The notes: generated by a model from the letters alone, not told the origin. 64,000 nt of DNA from Nyssa sinensis (GCA_008638375.1 CM018037.1:31578076-31642075), one strand, 5' to 3'; shown: positions 50,131 through 62,396, counted from the stretch's first letter. Translations and numbers: made by a program.

Positions 50131-52469
50131 CACTAAACAAACATAAAATATGTGTATATATATATATATATATATATTAAACATAAATATTATCGATCTT
50201 CATTTGGAATTGATATATATATATATATATAGATATATATATATCCGTAATCAATATTCTCTTATTGCAAAGAAATTGGAACACACGCACACACACACAT
50301 ATATATATACACATACATCTCACATAACCAGAACATATTTCTAGACCGATGGTATAGATCGGCGATGGTGGCATTGGATATTTCTAGGTCGATGATACAG
50401 ATCGGCGACAGTGGCTTTGGATCAATGATGATAATCACAAAGAAATGGGAAAAGGGAATCTCTAAAATTATATATAGATATACACGCACAATCTGTCACC
50501 AAATTCATTATAATCCTCCTCATTTTTTTCTTCTAAAATTGTATATCGATTAGCATAAAGTTGTGGACCTCCAGATCTATTACAATTCATAATTTAAATA
50601 TACCAAAATATTACAGTCCCACATTCGGTTGACACTAGGTTGATCTGTTCATGGTGAAAATCTTTTACAACTTTCATCAACTACTGCAACTTGATTTCCC
50701 TCTACATGGGCTTCATTGAACGGAATCCATGGTTGGGTCGACCATGATTGATGGCCGAAATCTATGGAGGTGTGAAAGATGAGAATAATTCGAATCCATG
50801 ATTGATGGCTGGAATTCATGGCGGTGGCGGTGTCCAGTGTGGGCGATCGTGGTGGCCGTCATTGGCGGCGAAGAGGCTGTACTTCTTGGTGAGGCGCTGG
50901 GTGGTTGCCAAAACCAGAACTAGTTCTAATCTTTTTTAAATAACATTTTACTCATAAGACAAATAAATTTGATTAGAAAATAAAGTCAAAATAGCCAAAA
51001 TGATTTTATCTCAATTTCAATTTTTCTAATAAATTCAAAATTACATGCATCTTTCAAGAGTTTGTTCAAGTAATAATGAATTAAGAAATAATTATTTTAA
51101 AAACAATCACGCGTTATTTTAAAGACTCCGATGAATGATTCATGTGATGAAAGTTGCAATGGATGAGCTCAGATTAAGAGCATAATTTGATTCACATGAA
51201 TAATAATAATACACATATCATTATCACATTCATATATAATATTATATTATTCCCGAGGGGGGGCCGGTGCTGCCTAGGCTTGGTCTGAATCGTCTGATAG
51301 GCTGACCTTATTTTTTTATATTTTATAATTTTTTACTTTTATAAATAACTTATTTATGTGTTAAAAAATAGATATATATCTTGATAACGGGTCGTAGAAT
51401 TTGTATAAATAACTAAACAATTTTAATCGAATGGATCGGACTTTGATAGGTAAAGTTAAATCAGGTAATGATTTAATGATATTATTTATTTATTTTTAAT
51501 GTAACGTGATATCATTATTGTGAAAAAAATAAAAGAAATAAAGAAAAAAAGAAAGAGTGAGTGGCTATGATGCTAATTTAGTGAGTCCACTTTTAATTCA
51601 TGTGGCCCATAAATGAAATGAATCCCAAAAAGTTGGTGAGATGAGGAAAAGATTTTGTGGAATCATTCTATCTTGGGGGTAGAGTCCAAAATGCACTCAA
51701 AAGAACGCGTGATTGGCAGGTTCCATCAATAAAAAACAAGAACTTGAAATTCGAAATTATATGCGAAAATTTATTAAAAGAAATCTAAGATAAATATTTT
51801 TGAGAAAGAAAAGCAAAAAAAAAATTAAAAATGCGAGTCTCATTCTATATTTATTCAAAATAATTAATAAAGTCAAAGAAAATTACTGAAAGTATTTTTA
51901 ATTTTTTTTAATAGTCAGAAATAATTTAAAAAATTACTAAAATACTCGGAATTGATTCAAAAGTCATTTATTTGATGAAAATATCAAAACAAATTCAAAA
52001 GATTTTGGAAAAAAAAGGTAATTGTGTGAAAATAATAACAGTAATTTATATTTTATATTTATTTATTTGTTTGTTTATATTTTTGGTAAGGACCAGTTTA
52101 AATTCCATGTATCAAAAAAATGCTCAAATGAAGATAGACAATGACGGAACTACACCTTAGACATTGGGGAGTAAGAATACAAAAAGTAAAAATAAAAATT
52201 TGTAGATTTATTTTGTGAAAATATTTATAAAATATAAAATTGGAGGGGGCAACTTTTAAATTTTTTTTAAAAATTTCATACAAAAGATGGGTAAAAAATT
52301 AAAATATCAAAAAATTGGGGGCCACTGGCTATGAGCCTATGGACTGGAGACAGCGGCCGGTGGCGTGATATGTGAAGAAGATGTGGGGGCAAAGAGTCGT
52401 GGTTTAATGGCACACGCTTTAATCATGTTGCCTGCTGCACATGGATTGTGTTTTTTTTTGGGTGGGAGG
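50131..52469. other. gene-free spacer with simple repeats
   Basis: TA and CA microsatellites (50157-50175, 50213-50242, 50282-50310), a 43-bp tandem duplication at about 50335-50420 ('gatcggcgatggtggc' type), and AT-rich DNA. No gene is seen. Confidence 0.5.
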
Positions 52470-52793
52470 GGGTTAAATCACACTTTTTAATTTTGAACTT
52501 TATCTTAAATTTCACTTTAATCCTAATTTTTTTTTAATTTTGTTAATTTCACCCTTCAACTTTTAGTCACATTTTAATTCCATTTTTCCGTCACAATTAC
52601 CTATTTAATGTGGATGAAAAAGGTCACGCGCAACACATGTGCAAATTTAAAAGAAGTTATTTTTCATCCACATTAAATAATGACGGAATTGAAATAAAGC
52701 TAAAATTCAGAAGGTGAAATTGACAAAATTGAAAAGATAAGGATTAAAGTGAAATTTGGAGTGAAGTTTAAGGGTGAAGAATGTAATTTACCC
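52470..52793. mobile_element. fold-back MITE (324 bp)
   Basis: Nearly the whole length is an imperfect inverted repeat of about 150-bp arms. The left arm 'gggttaaatcacac', 'atttcactttaatcc', 'catttaatgtggatgaaaaa' (approximate) is mirrored by 'cattaaataatgacgg', 'ggattaaagtgaaattt' and 'gtaatttaccc'. The GGGTAAATTAC-like termini match the Mutator-like element at 36.8 kb. No clean target duplication is seen. Confidence 0.65.
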
Positions 52794-53578
52794 TTTTTGA
52801 TTTAATTTTGTTCTTCCTAATAAGCTCTCACTACTTTAAAAGTGAATAAAAAAATGATTTGGTAATACGTTCTTTACAAAATGCTTAATTAAGTTAAGAT
52901 TCAGTCCAAATCATTGTAACTTAAGAAATTCTTTATTATCTTGTTGACAAAAATATCTCTCTATATAAAACTATGTTGAAAAAGTCTTCTCTACTTAGAT
53001 GCACCTTCACAACATCAACTTTTTTTTAAACTTAAAAATTAAATAACTTACAATATATAAATTTATTTTTTATAAAAATCATATATTTAGACTTTAAAAA
53101 TCAATATTTATCATACAAGTTCCAATTCACAAATGAAATTTTAGAAAAAAGAATCAAAATAGAAAAAATTTTATGTTCGATAGACAGCAGAGACATTTCT
53201 CTGTCTAGTTTAAACAAAGAAAAATTATTACACAAATTTAAAAATCGCATGATCTTCATCCACAATCTTAATGATGATTGCAATTGGTGAAGTCAAACTT
53301 TTTTGGCTATCAACCTAGAGGATGGAGGAGGGACGACGAAGTGAGAGCCCAAAGGTGAGATAAAGTGGGTTGTATTATTTTAAGGGTAAATTAGTCATTT
53401 AAAAAATATAAGATTATCACATCAGCAACATTGGACTTAAACTCAAATAATTTTTAAAATTAGAGACTTTTCATGTTATAATATTTTATCTTGTACAGTA
53501 ACTTGTAAACACTTATTTTTAGAAACTTAATAATAATTAACTCTATAACAACATATATTGGTCTTACATTTTCTTTTG
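52794..53578. other. AT-rich spacer
   Basis: No gene. Short open frames lack family features. Confidence 0.5.
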
Positions 53579-54106
53579 GGAAAAAATACTAAAATTTTTT
53601 TAAAATAACTTTTTGCAATTTGAAAAATTCATGATATATATTTTTAATCTAAAAGAGCCAAAAAAAAAATTTTAATACAAAAAAGTATAATTCTTAACTT
53701 TCATTTTAATACAGTTAAAATTTATTATTGATTAGACTAAAATAATCTTTAAGATATATTTTAAAAAATACTAAATAATAGACACAACAAATTATTCAAT
53801 AAAAAAAATATTTTTATTTATCTAGAATACCTAAAAAATAAATTTTTACTTTATAAAATATTATGCTTTTTGGGATTGAAAAATTTATGTTATATATTTT
53901 TTAGTATTTTTTTTTTCTAAAATGTATTTTAAAGGTTATTTTAGTATAATTAGTAATATTTTTTAACTGTATTAAAATAAAAGTTAACAATTGAGCCTTT
54001 TTGTATTAAAAGTTTATTTTTTTGAATTTTTTAAATTAAAAAAATATATTATGAATTTTTTTAGATTAAAAGCTTTATTTTAAGAATTTTTTTAGTATTT
54101 TTTTCC
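53579..54106. mobile_element. fold-back element (528 bp), about 250-bp arms
   Basis: Starts 'ggaaaaaatactaaaa' and ends with its complement 'ttttagtatttttttcc'. Matching internal landmarks are 'ttaatacagttaaaa'/'ttttaactgtattaa' and 'taaaataatctttaa'/'ttaaaggttatttta'. The arms are about 80-85% alike by eye. No coding capacity. Confidence 0.75.
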
Positions 54107-54167
54107 TGTCTTTTGTTATCCTTTTCACCTTATTTTTATGGTTACAATATAAATGTGTGCGTGTGTA

Positions 54168-54200
<33 letters not shown>

Positions 54201-55827
54201 CACAACCCCAAACTTTTGGAAATATAATTTTTTACCCATATATTATATAGATTTTTTAAATATATATATATATTTTTTTTAACAACAGAACCCTTTAATT
54301 TTTTTTAAAATCTTTTTGCCCTATAAGGCATTAAAGGAATGGAATCAACTCATTGAAAAGATGAAAACAGCCCAATCATTGACAATGTATTGGGAGGCGA
54401 TGGCATACGTCAATTATACTATTTTTTGTTATCTATAGACATTATTATAATCAGAGTATAGTATTAAATTAAACAAATTAGTGGACATGATTAATATAAT
54501 CAAATTACACTAATCCAAGCTTATCTTGTAAACAAAGCCACCAGCGTGGAAATTCCATTGGCTCTGTTGGCAAGATAATCATTGGCTCGCATACAAATGA
54601 ACAATAAGAAAGAGAATTAGACTAAGTCCTATGTTGTCAGCACTTGCTGGTTTTGGGCACCGTCCCATGTACTCTTTTATTCATGGAATGAAAGTGACAA
54701 GTGTCTTATAAATTTTATTTTATTTTTTATTTTTATTATTTAATTTTCATGATTTTGAATAATTTTTGTATGAATTTAATATATGTATCAAACCAACTCT
54801 ACTCAACCATTTAACTATGTGAATCAGTTATCTAACATAGAGAGAATATTGTTTTTATTCAATTGATAAATTATGATTTATTTGATTCATAAATTTTAAG
54901 AATAATTATACTTGATGCTGCACTTTTCGATTCGCAATAAATTTGCGTTCTGCGACCTATAAAATACTTAAAAAGGGGATCAGAGAATCACCGGATTGGC
55001 TCCGGCGATAGCCGCTCCGATGTTTAAGTAAGTAAATGGAATTGAAAAGACTGTATTGAAAGCCAAAGAATGAGCATAAAAATAAAGCGTACCTTTAGGG
55101 TTTAATTTATAGACCGTGACCTTCCGAAGTTGATTAGGATTCGGAGCCATGAATATAGGAATTTGATCATCGGAGATTGCAGTTACCTTGTGGAGTATTG
55201 TGTCGTAGATAGAGATGATCATAAATAGTAGTTTCCTTGTTGAAGACTGTTTCCGTGTTTGAAGACTGTTTCCTTATTTCCTTCTTGACAGTTGTTTAAA
55301 GAAACCATAAGGTCATAATCATCCAAAGCACTGAGTGAATATTCCAGAGACGAAGGTCTGGAGGATATGTGCAAGGGAATGCCTTAGAGGCTCCGCCTGC
55401 TCTGTATAACCGAGTTTATCGGTTCTATAAGATATGCATATGAGAATGCTCTGAAGGCTGTGACTACTCTGTACGATCGAGTTTATCGGCTCTATAAGTA
55501 CACGTGTCTCAAAGTGATTGGTGTGTTTGTTTGTGATATATCAATACTCATATTTCTTATAATATCTGACATTTATATGAGCTTTCTTTGTTTATCATAA
55601 TTGTTAAAAAACAAATATTAATAAAAATTAATGTGTATTTTAGTTATATAAAAGAAATTAATTAAAATTTTAACATTATTATTAACAAATTGTATTAATA
55701 ATATAATAAAAAAACATCAATATAATTTTAAAAATATAAAAAAATTGATGTTATTGTCATGTAACTGGAAAAATCAGTATATATAAATGCACCTATAGAA
55801 TAACTCCACGACTTAATTACGAGTTAA
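54107..55827. other. spacer with a 68-bp tandem repeat
   Basis: AT-rich DNA, a GT/TA microsatellite (54168-54200), a GC-richer block at 54960-55330, and two tandem copies at about 55369-55437 and 55438-55505 that share 'ctctgtataaccgagtttat', 'cgg.tctataag'. The block might be a decayed LTR (possible start 'tgttgaag' at 55238), but no paired LTR was found. Confidence 0.45.
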
Positions 55828-56816
55828 TGACCATTGATGAATAAGAACAGCTTCTATCCAAAACCCTCTCTGGTGAAAAAACATTGTGGTCTGGTCGCAT
55901 CATCAACTGTTGGTAGCAACCACGTGTTGATAATACAGTGGCCAGCTGCGAAGGAAGTTTCGTCGGCCAAGAAGTACCAGCCTTGACCATTGATGAATAA
56001 GAAGAGCTTCTAATCCAAAACCCTCTCTAGTGAAAAAAATTGTGATCTGATCACATCATATAATAATGTAGTGACCAGCTGCGAAGAAAGTTTCGTCGGC
56101 CAAAGAAGTACCAGCAATGAATATTGATGAATAAGCTATCCAAAACTCTCTCTAGTAAAAAAAAAAAAATTCTATGATCTTATGATAGAAATGTCAATTT
56201 TTAATATGGCACGATAATATAAATATGACATAAATTTAATAAATTTGAGTTTAGCATAAATGAATTTGAACCATAAACAAGTTGACGCATATAATATGAT
56301 TAATAAACAGGTCATATTTAAATTTTACTATTGTCAACCCGTCTAACATAACTTAATACGTTTAATTATAAAATATATTATAAGTTAAAATAATTAAACT
56401 CATCAAATATTTATCAAGATTTTTAGATTTTTTTTTTTTTTTTATAAAAGAGGTTTCTATTTTAATTTAGTCCATATCTAAAGTTAGTAAACTTAGAAAA
56501 TTATATATAGGTAAATTTTTTTATTTAAAAAATAAAAAAATTAAAATAAATAGGTTAAGTGTGTCGACACGTGTAATCTGTTTAATAAATGTGTTGAGTT
56601 TAGGTTTTAAAACTTGACACGATTAATTAATAGTGTCAGATTAGGATTCATATATATTTTTGAATATGTATACTTTGACCCGATTCGAACACGATATAAT
56701 AACATGAATGGACACATTTTATCTCATCGCATCATGTGACTGTTGATAGCAACCACGTGTTAATAATGTAGTGACCAACTTCGAAGAAAGTTTTGTCGGC
56801 CAAGAAGTACCAGCCA
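55828..56816. repeat. three tandem repeats upstream of PIP1, third split by a MITE
   Basis: Copies begin 'tgaccattgatgaataag': 55828-55983, 55984-56117, and 56118-56185 continued at 56722-56816. Each ends in 'gaagtaccagc'. Copies 1 and 3 contain the G-box CACGTG (55921-55926, 56754-56759) within 'agcaaccacgtgtt'. Copy 2 lacks that part. Confidence 0.85.
56186..56721. mobile_element. hAT-like MITE (about 536 bp), relative of the 15.1-kb copy
   Basis: The body aligns along its length with 15065-15589 ('aattataaaatatattat', 'ttaagtgtgtcga', 'aacttgacacgatta', 'tttttgaatatgta'). The ends are more decayed (TAGAAATGTCA / GGACACATTTTA). The tandem repeat it interrupts fixes the insertion point. The 8-bp flanks TCTTATGA/TCTCATCG agree at five positions. 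Confidence 0.75.
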
Positions 56817-57187
56817 GCCCGGTGAATAACCAGATTGATCATCTCACTCACTCCCTCCCTCCCGCCCACCTAGAACGGGCCCCGCCGCTTGACTCACTCT
56901 AATTTTCCCCCTCATAGAAACCGAAAATTACCACTACTCTACAAATGATTTTCTCCACTTAATTCGAAGGTCGGCCGTGGGGCTCACATCATGAAATATG
57001 AACGTTACACAAATGTGGACATCCTTATGCCACCTAAGATCGACCCATCGAAAAAGCCCGACCGACCCAAACCAACGTCGTTTTCAAAGAGAGCAAAACT
57101 AATGAATAACCTGAATTATGAATGGTCGGTCACAAAATATGAAAAATTAAAACATATATATACGTTACTGGGTCCCACCAACTGGCT

Positions 57188-57195
57188 TATATAAT
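57188..57195 (+). promoter_or_regulatory. PIP1 TATA box
   Basis: TATATAAT lies about 115 bp upstream of the PIP1 start codon, followed by a CT-rich leader, a common plant arrangement. Confidence 0.6.
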
Positions 57196-57304
57196 AATCA
57201 ACCACTCTCTGCTCACTCCATCAAACGCTCAGCACTAAACCACTCCCTCTAGAGAGAGAAAGTTAACTGAGAAGAAGCCATTGTCATTTGTGCTAGAGAG
57301 AGAG

Positions 57305-57661
57305 ATGGAGGGAAAGGAAGAAGATGTTAGATTGGGAGCCAACAAGTACCCGGAGAGGCAGCCGATCGGGACCTCCGCTCAGGGAGATAAAGACTATAAG
57401 GAGGATCCACCGGCGCCACTGTTCGAGCCTGGCGAGCTGACTTCCTGGTCGTTTTACAGAGCTGGGATAGCCGAGTTTATGGCGACTTTTCTCTTCCTCT
57501 ATATCACCGTTTTAACGGTCATGGGCGTTGTTAAGTCCCCCACTAAGTGCTCAACGGTCGGAATTCAAGGCATCGCTTGGGCTTTCGGTGGCATGATCTT
57601 CGCCCTCGTCTACTGCACCGCCGGCATCTCAGGTCCCTCTCTCTCTAAAACACACTCTCCT

Positions 57662-57699
<38 letters not shown>

Positions 57700-58498
57700 C
57701 ATCTATGATCTATGTATAATTCTTTTTGGTTAATTTGGCGCAGGGGGTCATATAAACCCAGCAGTGACGTTTGGGCTGCTACTGGCGAGGAAGTTGTCGT
57801 TGACAAGGGCAGGTGTTCTACATGGTGATGCAGTGCCTTGGTGCAATCTGCGGTGCTGCTGTAGTGAAGGGCTTCGAAAAGAGCCAATACGAGGTGTTGG
57901 GTGGTGGAGCTAACTCCGTCAACCCCGGCTATACCAAAGGCGACGGCCTTGGTGCTGAGATCGTTGGTACCTTTGTGCTTGTTTACACCGTCTTCTCCGC
58001 CACTGACGCCAAGCGTAGCGCCAGAGACTCCCACGTCCCCGTAAGCAGCCCTCGACATTTCTCTCTCCCCCCCCTCTCTATATATATATATAGAATATAA
58101 TGTTGATGATTGATTTCTGATGATGGGTTAATTGGACGGTCAGATATTGGCACCGTTGCCAATTGGGTTCGCAGTGTTCTTGGTGCACCTTGCTACCATC
58201 CCCATAACCGGTACTGGTATCAACCCAGCTAGGAGTCTCGGAGCAGCGATCATCTACAACAAGGCTCATGCCTGGGATGACCACGTAAGCACCATTCTTC
58301 ATCTTCTCTTTCAAGCATCTGTATGTAGGGGGGGTCCACACATTAAGATCATACCCATTGGATGCTAACTTTTTTATTTATTTATTTGGTGTGTTATATA
58401 TACAGTGGATTTTCTGGGTGGGACCGTTCACTGGAGCAGCACTTGCAGCTTTGTACCACCAGGTCGTGATCAGAGCAATCCCATTCAAGTCCAAGTGA
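57305..58498 (+). CDS. PIP1: Plasma-membrane aquaporin, PIP1 subfamily, four exons, one frameshift
   Basis: Exons 57305-57632, 57744-58040, 58144-58284 and 58406-58498 follow the standard PIP gene structure and give 285 residues when one base in exon 2 is discounted. Seen: the PIP1-type N terminus ([19 protein letters not shown]), loop-A Cys82, HINPAVTFG (first NPA 114-116), the PIP block [22 protein letters not shown] (second NPA 235-237), and C-terminal IPFKSK. The selectivity filter Phe94-His223-Thr232-Arg238 is the water-selective PIP set. Known: PIP1 proteins conduct water or small solutes and usually need PIP2 partners to reach the membrane. Odd: an extra G at 57812-57813 shifts the frame between LTRA and VFYMVMQ, and a stop follows. 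The rest is perfect, so a consensus error is likely. The ATG at 57305 matches the family start. Confidence 0.95.
57658..57700. repeat. (CT)n(TA)n microsatellite in PIP1 intron 1
   Basis: About 13 CT units followed by TA units within the 111-bp first intron. A similar short TA run lies in intron 2 (58078-58092). Confidence 0.9.
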
Positions 58499-59235
58499 TG
58501 CTTTTATCTGTGGCCGTTGATATTTCAAGCATGATAAGATGATGAAGCATGAGCTTGTTCGTTTTTCTACGTTTGTTTCTGTGTATGTAGTTGTAATTGT
58601 AAGGTAAGGAATGTGTGAAATCATGGCATATTCTCGTGGGCTTTTGCTTTTCATTTAGGTCCAAGAGAGGATGCTTCATGGTGGGGACCCATAAAAAAGT
58701 GGGTGGGCGTTTGGATGATTGTTGTACGTACAAGTATGCTGGGCGTGGAATATGAATTTTATCCCTGTCATAATAACAAACCGACCAAGCTAGCTTTCTA
58801 CTCTTACTTTGTTTGTCTGTTTTGAATTTATAGGTTGGCATGTTCTTGTCTTTTTGCAATTATAGTTTGGTGAAGCTGAGATGAGACTGGTTGTGGTTGT
58901 GATGTATGTTTCATGAGAAGTTTTTGGATTAATCAGGTAGATTGGATTAGATTACCGAACGTACTTAATGCCTTTTTAGTTTTTCGATTGCATTTAATTA
59001 ATTTGAAAATTAAACTACGTTTATTGGTCATAACTATTTATTAACTGTAGTTGAAGTTATATCATTTAGAAGTATGACTAAATAATAAAAATGTGAAGAA
59101 TAAAATTTAAGTGTCTCAAGTTTGAAATTTTATCTGTATCGATTGTTGATAGTTTGAACTTAAAAAGTAAGCTTGATTGTCACGAAGAGAATGATTTAGT
59201 TTGCACGCATAAGCTGACTCAGAATACTTTTTATT
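58499..59235. other. PIP1 3' UTR and flank
   Basis: The first 350-400 bp are likely 3' UTR. Beyond that no gene or clear repeat is seen. Confidence 0.4.
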
Positions 59236-59251
59236 GATCCATAAAAAAATA

Positions 59252-60345
59252 TAGGAGGTGCACATGAGTCGGGTTGGAATGGAACCGAAACTAAACTGAC
59301 TTTCATTGGTTTTAAAAATTTGAAACCCGAACTATTGATCCATAAAAAAAAATAGGAGATGCACATGAGTCAGGTTGGAATGGAACCGGAACTAAACCGA
59401 CTTTGATTGGTTTTAAAAATTTGAAACCCGAATTGAACTGTGAAGCTGTTGGAATCGACCGGTACCAACCCGAAAAAGTTGGGTTAGATCAGTTTGGGTT
59501 GGGTTTTTTTATAATAAAAAAAACTCTAAATCAACCAAAAAAAACTTTATATATGTCTATACAGTATACACACATCAATTCTAATGATTACATATATATA
59601 TATATAAAAAGAATATGAAAATTAATGAGATTATCTAGTAACATTATATAGAGTGATGTGAAAAAAATATGCAAATTGTCCTAAGCTTTGTTGACATATC
59701 ATTGTGATAGTTCTCATTGAGTAACTCACTCAAATATTCAATTCCCAAAAAACTTCTCAATTACTCCAGCATAATGAATGAGAGAATTTTATATATGTAT
59801 AAATGTGCGTGTGTATATAAATATATATTATATGATCATATTTATATTATAGTAATATGTATTATATTATATTAGTGTGTCTATATATGTATTATGTGAT
59901 CGGTATGTATGTATATATATATATATATATTACATTGGTGTGTGTATATATGTATTATATGATCAATATGTCTATATATATTATATTAGTATGCATACAG
60001 TATATATTTATATATGTACTGTATTATATTAGTAAGTGTGTATGTATATACATATTGTGTATAGTTATATATGTATTGTATTTTATTAGTAAGTGCGTGT
60101 GTGTATGTGTATGTGTGTGTATATATATATATATATATGTTAATTTTTTTTTTAAAAAAATATTTTATTAATAATCCGGTTCTTGGGTCTGTTTGATTAA
60201 CCCGAACTTTAAACCGAATCCAAACCGGTGAAGTTAGTTTTAAAACCGAATCCGACCCAATTATTTTTAGAACCGAACCAATCCAATCCATTGAGATCGG
60301 GTCCTAATTCGAGTTGACAATTTCTGATTTTTTTGTACACCCCTA
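59252..60345. mobile_element. hAT-like MITE expanded by microsatellites
   Basis: The left end TAGGAGGTGCACATGAG and the right end, reverse-complemented, TAGGGGTGTACAAAAA form a hAT-type terminal repeat. Both flanks carry 'aaccgaa' phrases in opposite orientation. The left part is a tandem duplication of about 102 bp (59236-59338 and 59339-59440). The centre (59780-60140) is a degenerate (TA)n/(GT)n array. Target duplication is not clear in A-rich flanks. Confidence 0.55.
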
Positions 60346-61909
60346 AAAAACAGCATGTAGTTTAAGTTATACAAAAAAAATATTTATTTCATTAAGTTAA
60401 TTAAATCTATTATAAATTTCTCTATTTAATAGTAAAATACTTTTAAACAGTTTATTCAAACATTTAATTTTTTTTTTAACTCAAACAGCATTTTTAAACA
60501 ACTATATAATTCAAATAGCCTCAACTCAAAGAGCACCTTAACACACCTCAACCAGAGATGATATCAGATGTACATGTTTTGTTTTTTCCAATGAGATAGA
60601 ATGTTGTTTTTGCTTATAGTATAAAATAATTGATTGGATCAATTTACCTAAAAATTTCTCATGTTTTATTCAAGAGTGTCAGCATTCATTTTGACTAATT
60701 ATAGAATCACATATGCTCCTGATCATTTTCATGGAAGCAGAAAAGTCTAATAGAATGTTTAGATTTGAGTATTATATGACACTTGCATGAGTTGCAAAAA
60801 TAAAAACTTAAATTTGAATGATATTACCACCATGAGACTTTCCACTATTTTTTTCTTTCAAGAGTTCAATTTACATTCCTTCATTGTGATCCAATGTTAA
60901 ACGTAATTAATTGATGTTGGCACAATTCTGGTTCAATCTTAGAAATTCTAAGGTTAGGTGAATCCATATGCTTTTGCAAAAATCTAATTTCTTTGAATGG
61001 AACTTGATTCATAAAGAATGAATCTTTAGGTTAGAAATTATACTAAATTCTTCATGTGTAACGAGATATGAGCAAGTTTTCAAGAAACCGTTTGAGTTTT
61101 AGTAAAAGTCACTCTTCGAAATTGTATCGATTGATTTAAAGACCTGAAAGAAAACGTTGTTTTGAGAGTAATGATACCTGTTATTGGACATGAAATCCCA
61201 AAGAGAATCTCTATCCGTATGCCCATTAAGAGCTAACAACCTTAACAATATATACTTGCCTTTCAGCTCTTGTCATGAAAAAGCTACAAGTTCTATGAAA
61301 TAATTTTTCTTTAGGTCTAGATGATGGGAGGGTTGGAAACAAAATTGACATCAAAATTATTGAAAATCTTGATCATGGATCGCTATAATATCAGTATGGA
61401 CTTGCTTTGATTTAGGAGTAGTTTCACTCAGTTATTAAGAATGGAATTTTGTTCAACATTTCAGTTCAAAAAGTGTTGTCCAAATGGTTTTGGACTTCTG
61501 TTTACTTACCCTAAAATGTTTGTGTGTTGTGTGATATAGGGTGACAGCCCAATTAAACTAGGCTTAACATGCATGGTAACTATGTTTCCCTGGGCACATA
61601 AGTCACGTGAAATTATGTATCCTTTTGGTTTAAACATTTGCAGTAATGACTCACTTTCTTCAACACAAACTAATCTAGCAGATGCCTATACAAAGCAGCC
61701 GTACTATCACAATCTCAATCTTCTGAGGAACAAGAGAACCTAAAATGGAGGCTTTGCAGGGTCATGGAAGTGGAGGAAACTAGGATATTCTTCCAAAGTG
61801 TTGGCGTCCAATTTCTGATGCAGACAATATTTATGATAAATTTGTAAAGACGTCGCATGACACCTCTAACTGAGAGGCACCTTTTGAATTTAAGGTCCAA
61901 AAAATAAAA
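60346..61909. other. spacer, no gene recognised
   Basis: AT-rich. Around 61670-61740 the plus-strand text LADAYTKQPYYHNLNLL vaguely recalls the C-terminal end of a Ty1-copia polyprotein, but it is too short to call. Confidence 0.35.
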
Positions 61910-62221
61910 ACCCATAAAGTCTCCCTATTGGGTTGGAAGCTTGGCTTCGCTAGTGGTGGCAAACCATAACGGACAGAACTAGGCAATCTTGCCTGCCTCA
62001 AGGTGGAGGTGTTTAATAGGCCCCAAAAAGAACAAACCGGTGAGGGATGTTTACCTCTTTGGACAAACCCATGAAGTCTCCCAATTGGGTTGGAAATTTA
62101 GCCTTGCCAATATTTTGACAAACCAAGGCGGATAGAGCCAGACAATCATGCCCTTCCCTGAGGTGGAGATGTTTGATAGGCACCAAAAAAGACAAACATG
62201 TGAGGGATGTCTACCTCTTTT
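61910..62221. repeat. 157-bp tandem duplication
   Basis: Copies 61910-62066 and 62067-62221 share 'gtctccc.attgggttggaa', 'aggtggag.tgttt.atagg' and 'gtgagggatgt.tacctcttt'. By eye they are about 75-80% identical. They sit between PIP1 and the SABATH exon. No function is evident. Confidence 0.8.
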
Positions 62222-62396
62222 CAATATTTCAACCACCGTAGAAGAATTGCATCAACACATATAATAAAAGATGAATACATTCAAACCCTATTTTTATACA
62301 TGATTATAAGGAATAATTATAGCGACCTCACTTGCAAGATCGGATAATTACATGAATCTCCTTGAATTCCGAAGATGCTTTTATGTGTTATGGCAG

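Noticed and set aside
49695..50180. 161-codon open frame rich in Tyr, Ile, His and Thr
   Set aside because: It is a direct reading of (TA)n/(CA)n minisatellite units and has no protein-like composition or conserved motif.
54980..55222. 80-codon minus-strand frame (MIISIYDTILHK...)
   Set aside because: Codon texture is plausible and a GT follows a Lys codon, but I could not recognise a family or find further exons. It may be part of an LTR-like block.
55238..55571. possible solo LTR (TGTTGAAG ... CA)
   Set aside because: No target-site duplication and no related LTR in the window to confirm the ends.
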